Shown here piece after piece: positions 7,047 to 12,895 of a DNA stretch of 12,895 nt. Source of the DNA: an uncultured Erysipelotrichaceae bacterium (GTDB lineage: Bacteria; Bacillota_I; Bacilli_A; Erysipelotrichales; Coprobacillaceae); contig CANPGX010000012.1 of the NCBI GenBank assembly GCA_947573745.1, forward strand, positions 1-12,895, in the 5' to 3' direction. Position numbers and translations under genes: made by a program. The notes under the pieces were generated by a model. The model saw nothing but the letters and a program-made list of their open reading frames with translations. It made no database searches and was not told the DNA's origin. Each line of letters opens with the position of its first letter. Positions within the stretch are counted from its first letter, which is position 1.

Positions 7047-10000
7047 TCATAATATCTCTTGATCTTTTCTTCTAAGTTTAATACAAGTACATAAGCTTAA
7101 ACTGCTCATCATGATATAAAGACTCACTGAAGTGTTATCACCTGTATTGACACGAGGATCAAATGGTAGGACACCTGTACCATCTCCACTAATTTCATCT
7201 CTAACAAATGGATAACTTGGGTAAGATGTTTTTGAGATAGATGTTGCTGGTGTACCATCAGGTAAAAGTGGTATCTTTTCATCTTCTTCTGGATGATATG
7301 GTTCTCCTGGTTTGAGCATTTCTTCAGGATCAACTGGATCCTTTGGATCACTCTTAACATCACTTGGTTGTGTTCCAATAGCTATAGCCATGTTACCAAT
7401 ATCTTTTCCAAGGGCCTCTTCAGTAATCTTTGCTTCAAAGATCAACTGATAAGATTCATCTCCAAAAATATGTCCCAAATATACACCTAACATTCTTGTT
7501 GTTGCATCATAAGCTGAACCATCTACTGGAATCGTTCGATGATCAGGTGTTTCAATATAAATACTATCTAAATCAATCTCTAATCCTACAGGGATTTCAT
7601 CTTGTACTGAAACGTCATACCACATTGAACCAGATTTGATATTAGATACCGTAATCGTATATCTTACACGATCTTGAACATGACTTTGGCCTAATTGATG
7701 TGTTAAATTAACCGCTTCTTTTTTAACTTCTCCTTTTGGATCAATAGGAAGAACATTGACTCCACCTTCTGGTGTAGCTGAAGATTCCCCTGGTTTATCT
7801 TCTGGATCCGTTGGATCATCAACATAGTGTTCATCTTTTGGTAAATTTGTTGTTCCATCTGGATTTTTACCACTTGCAGTCACTATATTGGTAATATCTT
7901 TATTTTCTGGATGCTCACGATCAATCGCATGACCATTCACAATAACATCAAACTGTAAAACATATGTTTTCTTTCCAACGACATCACCTAATGAGTAAGT
8001 GATCGTATGTTGACTTTCATCATAAAGGGTATCTGGTAAATTTTCCTCAGTGCCATCTGGTTGAATCAACTTCATACTATTATGGATATAACTTACACCT
8101 TGAGGAAGATGATCGGTAATGTAAGCATCAAACCAAATAGAATTCGATTCTAGATTGTTGACCGTGATGGTATATCGCAAATGATCACCCACCATTGTTC
8201 TATCTGTATGTGTCAAGTTTTCAACTTCTTTTTTAATGGTTGGATCAGCTTCCCAAACTGGATAAACGGTTATATCCTCATCGCCTAAAACATCTTCTGG
8301 ATCAATATCTGTCTTTGGATGATCTGGATCCGTTGTCCAGCCAACAAACTTTTTACCATCTTCATCTGGTGGAACATGATCTTTTAAATCTTCTATGATA
8401 TCTCTATCTACTGCTGAATCAACTTCAATTTCTGTGCCATCTGGAAGATGAATCGTAATCTTATGTGGATTAGGTTCCCATATAGCATACATCGGTACTA
8501 AATAATCTTTATTGGCCCAATCTGTATCTATCTTAGTTGTTTCAGTAATATAATTTTCTTTTGTCAAATCAATAGTTCTATTTAAAGACCACCCAGCAAA
8601 GAAATAGCCATCTCTTGTTGGTGGTGTTGGTAATGTCTGTAAAGGATCACCATTTTTATAATAAAGTGCTTTTTGTCCTGTCGGGATTTGACTTGGATCA
8701 AGGTATACACGTGTTTGATCTTGATTATCAAAATTACGATAGAATTGCGGTGTGACACCTGGTAAGATCGTTAATTTTTTTGTGGTTTCCAAATAACCAC
8801 TCGTTGCACCAACATTGGCACTATTTAAATACCATCGATAAGTAAAATAATACTCACCAATATCTTGCATTTGAGCTGTTGCATCACCTGTAAATAACGC
8901 TAATAATTCTTCTGTCATCGTCACTGGTTGAAGTTTTCCGTCACTTTGTTTCTTTTGCACAGAAGTGACGACCGTACCACCAGGTTTTTCATTTAAAACC
9001 ACCGTTTCAAAATCTTCTATCGTTTCCTGGGGCATACCTTCTAAAGTTTGTCTTTGCACATTTTGTCCTTGATCATTTCCAGAAGCAAAGAACATACCAA
9101 TACGATGATCATAAGTGACTTCTTTAAATGTTAGATAACTAATGCTTGTATCTTCATCAATGGTTTCACCTTTAGGTACAGCATAAATGGTAGCATCTAA
9201 ACCTGAAGAAACATTTTCTTGATTACCTTGTGTTACTGTAATCGCTGAAGTAGGAATCAAACGCAATGTTCTTTTTCCTACTGCACCATTTCTTTCTACA
9301 CTAACTGTTGCATAGCCTCTACCTGGCGCTAAACTGATAACAGAATAATCATCTTTTGGATTTTTACTATCTGTATCTTTAATGACAACAATAGAAGCAT
9401 CTTCCATACCATCAACTTGACATTTATCGCCACCATCAACCCATGAAATATCATAAGAACCGTCTGTTGTATTAGCTAAAGTATTATTGGTTAGAGGGAA
9501 TAAGAAACGTAAACTACGTACTGTATCATAATCAGTTTGATCCACTTTTTCAAATTCATCTTCACTCAAATTTGAAGGATATAAAATGGCTGTACATACA
9601 GAAGCTTTTGAGTAAGCATCTGCATTACTCTTATCCATCCCCGTATACGTTTGGTTATTAGCAAACACCTTTAATTGTGGATAAGTTCCATCTGCTAAGA
9701 TCCAATCACTTTCTTCTGGGGTTTTTCCATCAGGTAAAGTGGTCATTAAATCTTGTGTCAATAAGCCATGAATTTGATCAGAACCAGTGACACCAGTCAT
9801 GCTTCCACCAATACCTTTTTCTTTCATAGCTGTTGTTTGTTTATCATAATAACAATCTTCGATAATCAATTGGCCACCACTTCTGGCACCTACAAAGCCA
9901 CCCATTAATAAGCTGGCATTATTTAAATCTGTCCCTAAAGCACCCACTTCACCAGCAGCAAAACAATGACGAATCGTTGTGATGGCATTATTTTCTTGGT

Positions 10001-11213
10001 TACCTAAGAAGCCCCCTTGGTAAGATTGATTATTTAACATTCCGACCATCGCTGTACTATAACAATTTTCAAACAAATATTGACAAGACCCACCGGCATG
10101 GTCAGCAGCTTGTCCTGCACCAGCACAGAACCCACCTAAGTTTGTTCCATCACCTTCTACAGAACCCGATGCATAGCAATTGATAAATTGACTCGTATGG
10201 CTGCCTCCAGGTGTATAGTAGCTATCTTCAACATGTCCTACAAAAGCCCCAGTATTACCAGAGGCATAAGCACGAACATTGGTAAAACAATTCTTAATAA
10301 TATAGTTTCCTGCACAAGATGTAAAAGCTCCCGAATGATTATTCGTTCTCATTGTTCCATCAATGGCATAACAATTTTCAATATAACCACTAATAGGACC
10401 AAAGATGTTTCCTGAACAGGCCCCACCTTTAACATAAACATTCTTCGTATGGCATAAATTAGCATAAACACGGGCAGCGCTAGCACCACCACGATAATAA
10501 GAGTTACAAAGCAGTCCACCACCAAAAGAGGCTGTTTGCACAACAGCATGCTCTAAAGATACACCTTCCATAGAAATATAGGTATCTGCATTGGTTCCTG
10601 TGAATATACCCGAATTTAAATTTGCCGAACTGACCATGAGATTTTTTACAATTAATGGTTGCGTCCATGTTGAGACAAGGGCTCCACCATTCAAATTATA
10701 GATTTTATGTCCATTACCATCAATGAACACTTTTCTTGTAAAAGATACTGCTGTCCAAGACAAGCCATCTTGTCCTCTCATATCTATATCATTCATCAAT
10801 TTAATATTCAATGCATTGGCCATCGCATAACGGAATTGTTCTGGGGAATAGACAGCATAATAAGTAACGTTTTCATTAGCTAATTCTGGTAACGCTAAGC
10901 ACCCATCAGCCATTTTATTCATCTGATAATAAGCTACTTGCTCATTAGGTAATGTTTGAGGCAAGGCTAAAGGGTTTGTTTTAGGATCACCAGATTGATT
11001 GGCCGCAACATTAGAGCCACTCCACTTAGGAACGTCACTTTCTGTTACGGTCCACCCATTTTGACCATAAGCACGCCACTGTGCAATATCATCATTCCAA
11101 CCATCAGCCCATCCTGCATGAACTGGGGTCTGTTGCTGAGGTAGCGTTGCAAAAATACCTAACATCATTGAACATATCAGCAAAATATTAAGCCAACGAT
11201 GTTTTCTTCTCAT
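7047..11213 (-). CDS. Large adhesin-like surface protein: beta-helix, Listeria-Bacteroides repeats, DUF11-like repeats
   Basis: A 1388-residue exported protein. The signal peptide (1-33) has RRKHR, a hydrophobic core and cleavage at VHA-GW. Residues about 115-455 form a parallel beta-helix with recurring (I/F)-x-x-C-(Y/F) and GGF/GAF turns, like GLUG-motif proteins. A long region of Ig-like character follows (about 535-820). Next come two Listeria-Bacteroides-type units (about 842-912, with YFFAGW; 917-988, with KFVGWTTDP) and two DUF11/SpaA-like units (about 990-1116 and 1161-1282), each opening with KKE-x-x-NLTH. After an acidic proline-rich linker the tail is VNTGD (1355-1359), a hydrophobic helix and KLRRKDQEIL. 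The frame also opens five codons earlier, but GGAGG lies eight bases before the ATG at 11213. Adhesion or matrix function is inferred; no enzymatic motif was seen. Confidence 0.88.
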   Translation of the reverse strand: MRRKHRWLNILLICSMMLGIFATLPQQQTPVHAGWADGWNDDIAQWRAYGQNGWTVTESDVPKWSGSNVAANQSGDPKTNPLALPQTLPNEQVAYYQMNKMADGCLALPELANENVTYYAVYSPEQFRYAMANALNIKLMNDIDMRGQDGLSWTAVSFTRKVFIDGNGHKIYNLNGGALVSTWTQPLIVKNLMVSSANLNSGIFTGTNADTYISMEGVSLEHAVVQTASFGGGLLCNSYYRGGASAARVYANLCHTKNVYVKGGACSGNIFGPISGYIENCYAIDGTMRTNNHSGAFTSCAGNYIIKNCFTNVRAYASGNTGAFVGHVEDSYYTPGGSHTSQFINCYASGSVEGDGTNLGGFCAGAGQAADHAGGSCQYLFENCYSTAMVGMLNNQSYQGGFLGNQENNAITTIRHCFAAGEVGALGTDLNNASLLMGGFVGARSGGQLIIEDCYYDKQTTAMKEKGIGGSMTGVTGSDQIHGLLTQDLMTTLPDGKTPEESDWILADGTYPQLKVFANNQTYTGMDKSNADAYSKASVCTAILYPSNLSEDEFEKVDQTDYDTVRSLRFLFPLTNNTLANTTDGSYDISWVDGGDKCQVDGMEDASIVVIKDTDSKNPKDDYSVISLAPGRGYATVSVERNGAVGKRTLRLIPTSAITVTQGNQENVSSGLDATIYAVPKGETIDEDTSISYLTFKEVTYDHRIGMFFASGNDQGQNVQRQTLEGMPQETIEDFETVVLNEKPGGTVVTSVQKKQSDGKLQPVTMTEELLALFTGDATAQMQDIGEYYFTYRWYLNSANVGATSGYLETTKKLTILPGVTPQFYRNFDNQDQTRVYLDPSQIPTGQKALYYKNGDPLQTLPTPPTRDGYFFAGWSLNRTIDLTKENYITETTKIDTDWANKDYLVPMYAIWEPNPHKITIHLPDGTEIEVDSAVDRDIIEDLKDHVPPDEDGKKFVGWTTDPDHPKTDIDPEDVLGDEDITVYPVWEADPTIKKEVENLTHTDRTMVGDHLRYTITVNNLESNSIWFDAYITDHLPQGVSYIHNSMKLIQPDGTEENLPDTLYDESQHTITYSLGDVVGKKTYVLQFDVIVNGHAIDREHPENKDITNIVTASGKNPDGTTNLPKDEHYVDDPTDPEDKPGESSATPEGGVNVLPIDPKGEVKKEAVNLTHQLGQSHVQDRVRYTITVSNIKSGSMWYDVSVQDEIPVGLEIDLDSIYIETPDHRTIPVDGSAYDATTRMLGVYLGHIFGDESYQLIFEAKITEEALGKDIGNMAIAIGTQPSDVKSDPKDPVDPEEMLKPGEPYHPEEDEKIPLLPDGTPATSISKTSYPSYPFVRDEISGDGTGVLPFDPRVNTGDNTSVSLYIMMSSLSLCTCIKLRRKDQEIL
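7137..7151 (-). other. Sorting-signal-like motif VNTGD
   Basis: These codons encode VNTGD, followed by NTS, a hydrophobic segment and a KLRRK tail. This matches the layout of a sortase signal in which LPXTG is replaced by a V-x-T-G-D form, as I recall from some gut Clostridia. Cleavage between T and G is inferred. Confidence 0.6.
7368..7733 (-). repeat. DUF11-like repeat unit 2
   Basis: It encodes a domain of about 122 residues opening VKKEAVNLTH, with RVRYTITVSN in its second strand and a closing GNMAIAIG. It parallels unit 1 (K...YTITV...N). The opening lysine and closing asparagine are placed where such domains form an intramolecular isopeptide bond; the bond itself is inferred. Confidence 0.65.
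7866..8246 (-). repeat. DUF11-like repeat unit 1
   Basis: It encodes a domain of about 127 residues opening IKKEVENLTH, with LRYTITVNN, TDHLPQGVSY and a closing TNIVTASG. These are typical signposts of DUF11/conserved-repeat stalk domains. An acidic linker (DDPTDPEDKPGE) joins it to unit 2. Confidence 0.7.
8250..8690 (-). repeat. Two Listeria-Bacteroides-type (Flg_new-like) repeat units
   Basis: Two stretches encode beta-grasp-like units around DGYFFAGWSLN and KKFVGWTTDP, each ending in a hydrophobic-aromatic strand (YAIWEP, YPVWEA). The F-x-GW core and the closing Y-x-x-W are the family hallmarks. Confidence 0.75.
9852..10388 (-). repeat. Beta-helix coil repeats with NCY/NCF motif
   Basis: Six diverged coils are encoded: IENCY, IKNCF, FINCY, FENCY, IRHCF and IEDCY, with cysteines at 281, 309, 346, 384, 417 and 454 (spacing 28-38). 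GAF or GGF turns alternate with them. The layout matches GLUG-type right-handed beta-helices. Confidence 0.7.
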
Positions 11214-11220
11214 ATTGCAT

Positions 11221-11226
11221 CCCTCC
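11221..11226 (-). promoter_or_regulatory. Ribosome binding site fixing the start of the 1388-residue protein
   Basis: Minus-strand GGAGGG overlaps an in-frame upstream ATG (11228) and sits a normal distance before the ATG at 11213. The signal peptide's RRK start follows the latter, so the downstream ATG is chosen. Confidence 0.8.
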
Positions 11227-11254
11227 ATATATTTGTTTTTTTTACATATTTATA

Positions 11255-11289
11255 CACTTAAATTATAGAATGAATATTTTTCGTGTCAA
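11255..11289 (-). promoter_or_regulatory. Consensus vegetative promoter of the 1388-residue surface protein gene
   Basis: On the minus strand TTGACA (11284-11289) and TATAAT (11262-11267) are separated by 16 bases, both fully matching the sigma-A consensus. Transcription would start near 11255, giving a leader of about 40 bases with GGAGGG. Strong, largely constitutive transcription is expected. Confidence 0.9.
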
Positions 11290-11325
11290 TTCATTTCGCT
11301 AATAAATCTTTATTTTTAGTTTTTA

Positions 11326-11357
11326 ACAAAATAAACGTCTCTATCAAAGACGTTTAT
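11326..11357 (-). terminator. Rho-independent terminator of the BCCT transporter gene
   Basis: ATAAACGTCT (11331-11340) and AGACGTTTAT (11348-11357) form a perfect 10-bp stem with a seven-base loop. On the minus strand a T-rich stretch follows (TTTTGTT). It lies ten bases after the transporter stop and separates it from the next gene's promoter. Confidence 0.85.
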
Positions 11358-11367
11358 CGTTTTTATG

Positions 11368-12882
11368 TTATAAATAATGTTTTGCATCTTTAAAAAAGCT
11401 CATGATAATCAAAATAATGATCATTCCTATAGGCAAAGCCGCAATGAGCGAAACGGATTGCAATTGTGCCATCGAATTTTCAGAGAAAATAAGTCCAATA
11501 GGTAAGAGGATAAACATCATCGCCCAAAAAGTTCTCACCCGCTTATCCGGTTCTTGGTCCACTTTTAAACGCTTATAAGAATAAGATGAAATAACCATCG
11601 TTAAAGCATCAAAAGTTGTTGAATAGAAAGCAATCATGGTGATGACCAATAAAATAATCCCTAAACTTGCTAATGGCATCGTATCAAAAATACGTAAAAT
11701 GGCTAAGGAAATATCTCCCCCTTGACCAATGAATCCAGAAATATCCAGTCCATGTTTTAATTGTTGAGCTAAGCCATAGTTTCCTAAGATGATAAAAGAA
11801 ACAAAAGTACCTGCTAATCCCCAACCATAACCACCTAAAACAACATTCTTAATAGTACGGCCTTTTGAAATGGTTCCAATAAAGAATGGCGTAGCGACAC
11901 ACCAGACCATCCAGTAAGACCAATAATAAATCGTCCAGTTTTGTGGAAATGATGTCTCTCTTAATGGATCCATCCATGTTGCCATACCGATAAAGTTTTG
12001 AATCATATTGCCTAAAGCTGAAAAACCTGTTTCTAAAATATAAGAGGTTTCTTGTCCACCTATTAAAAAGTAAAGTAATAAAGCAAAAAATAAATAGGAA
12101 CAAAAACTTGCCAGCTTTGAAACACCCTCCATGCCAAACCATACAGTTAAAGTATAAACAACGGCAATGAGCAATAAAATAAGAATGGTCAAAGTGGTAC
12201 TAGGCGTTAACCCAAAGACTTGACTCAATGCCGAAGAAAGTAATGGGGTAGCTAATGAAAATGTTGTTGCGGTTCCCGCTAATAAAGCAAATATAGCAAT
12301 TAAATCAATCACTTTTCCCATCCATCCATCAACCCGTTTTCCTAGTAATGGTCGACAAGCTTCAGAAAATTTTTGTGCTTCTCTCTTTCTTACATGAAGC
12401 ATAAAACCAAAAGCAACAGCTAAGGCGATATAAAAGCTCCAAGCAATTGGTCCCCAATGGAATAAAGGGAATGTCGAAGCCCATTTTTGAATACCGCCTA
12501 AAGATTCTATGTAAGGTTCATTGGCATATAAAGCCCACTCACATAAAGAGTAGAAAAGAATATCGGCTGCCATGGTGGAGGTAAAAATCATCGTTCCCCA
12601 CTTAAAAGAACTATATTCTGGCTTTTCGGTATCACCCAGTTTAATTTTCCCAAACCTTGAAAAAGCCATATATAGGGAGCATCCAAAAACCCCAACTCCC
12701 AATAAGGCATAATAAATACCACAATCATCACCAATAAAAGTACGTATTGTCGTCAACAACAAGCGTGATTGTTCAGGCACTAAAATAAAGAAAAGACATA
12801 ATATTCCAATACCAAAAAGTGGTACTAATGTTGAAATCCAATCTATTTGACTCCATAAATTATTCTTTTTCTTCTGATTCAT
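11368..12882 (-). CDS. BCCT-family transporter (betaine/carnitine/choline type)
   Basis: Integral membrane carrier of 504 residues with about twelve helices, a length typical of BCCT proteins without long regulatory tails. Family signposts are the region MIFTSTMAADILFYSLCEW (98-116, third helix), the aromatic helix NWTIYYWSYWMVW (315-327), ISKGRTI (338-344) right after it, and FYSTTFDALTMVISS (419-433). The substrate is probably a quaternary ammonium compound such as glycine betaine, carnitine or choline. The third helix lacks the glycine-rich MGxGxG motif of Na+-coupled members, so CaiT-like exchange is possible, but this is inference. The short basic-poor C-terminus gives no sign of a BetP-like osmosensor. 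The start at 12882 is the first ATG of the frame, with GGGGGAA about seven bases upstream. Any promoter lies outside the window. The gene appears single. Confidence 0.92.
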   Translation of the reverse strand: MNQKKKNNLWSQIDWISTLVPLFGIGILCLFFILVPEQSRLLLTTIRTFIGDDCGIYYALLGVGVFGCSLYMAFSRFGKIKLGDTEKPEYSSFKWGTMIFTSTMAADILFYSLCEWALYANEPYIESLGGIQKWASTFPLFHWGPIAWSFYIALAVAFGFMLHVRKREAQKFSEACRPLLGKRVDGWMGKVIDLIAIFALLAGTATTFSLATPLLSSALSQVFGLTPSTTLTILILLLIAVVYTLTVWFGMEGVSKLASFCSYLFFALLLYFLIGGQETSYILETGFSALGNMIQNFIGMATWMDPLRETSFPQNWTIYYWSYWMVWCVATPFFIGTISKGRTIKNVVLGGYGWGLAGTFVSFIILGNYGLAQQLKHGLDISGFIGQGGDISLAILRIFDTMPLASLGIILLVITMIAFYSTTFDALTMVISSYSYKRLKVDQEPDKRVRTFWAMMFILLPIGLIFSENSMAQLQSVSLIAALPIGMIIILIIMSFFKDAKHYL

Positions 12883-12895
12883 ACTGATTTCCCCC

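Noticed and set aside
7124..7639. Small open frames on both strands within the 3' part of the 1388-residue gene
   Set aside because: They are low-complexity by-products of an AT-rich repeat-coding region, with no ribosome sites or recognisable products.
7700..8220. NLT sequons in the two DUF11-like repeats as targets of a PglB-type N-glycosylation system
   Set aside because: They lack the acidic residue two positions before the asparagine that bacterial oligosaccharyltransferases need, and no PglB-like gene is seen. The PglF/E/C-type genes fit a polysaccharide locus equally well.
9852..10388. Beta-helix region as a pectate lyase or other polysaccharide lyase
   Set aside because: No catalytic arginine/aspartate cluster was recognised; the coils resemble non-enzymatic GLUG-type adhesin repeats.
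11849..12142. A 97-codon minus-strand frame inside the transporter gene
   Set aside because: It overlaps intact BCCT helices 6-8 in another frame; the main frame is unbroken, so there is no frameshift to explain.

Overview
The window looks like chromosomal DNA from a low-GC Gram-positive bacterium (Firmicutes/Bacillota). The reasons are the AT-rich sequence, AGGAGG-type ribosome binding sites, hairpin-plus-U-tract terminators, and two large exported proteins ending in a sortase-type tail (short polar motif, membrane helix, basic tail). The protein styles (bacterial C-type-lectin-like domain, GLUG-like beta-helix, Listeria-Bacteroides repeats, DUF11-like repeats) are typical of gut or oral Clostridia and Erysipelotrichia. 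A member of the Erysipelotrichales is my guess, not a demonstrated assignment.

Left part (1-4420, all minus strand): the first four genes of a surface-glycan operon, read right to left. They are a membrane-anchored UDP-GlcNAc 4,6-dehydratase of the PglF/CapD/EpsC type, a DegT/PglE/EpsN-type PLP aminotransferase, a short PglC/EpsL-type phosphoglycosyl transferase, and a family 2 glycosyltransferase cut by the left edge. Gaps are 0-14 bp. Together they suggest that UDP-GlcNAc is converted to a 4-amino-4,6-dideoxy sugar, which is loaded as sugar phosphate onto undecaprenyl phosphate and then extended. The acetyltransferase that would complete N,N'-diacetylbacillosamine is not in view.

Middle (4421-11330): a divergent intergenic region with a 7-bp palindrome separates the glycan operon from a plus-strand gene for a secreted 799-residue C-type-lectin-like surface protein. 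Facing it on the minus strand is a gene for a 1388-residue adhesin-like protein (cysteine-rich beta-helix, Listeria-Bacteroides repeats, two DUF11-like repeats). The two genes converge on back-to-back terminators. Both proteins end in a related non-LPXTG tail (VNTSD and VNTGD followed by a helix and basic residues), so they may share an anchoring enzyme. The 1388-residue protein has a fully consensus promoter.

Right part (11331-12895, minus strand): a BCCT-family betaine/carnitine/choline-type transporter with its own terminator. Its usual glycine-rich motif and one aromatic-box position are altered.

No tRNA, rRNA, CRISPR array, insertion sequence or integrase was seen, and no gene-free stretch exceeds 160 bp. 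I saw no wholly new system. The most distinctive content is the pair of surface proteins with unusual sorting signals beside a glycan locus.
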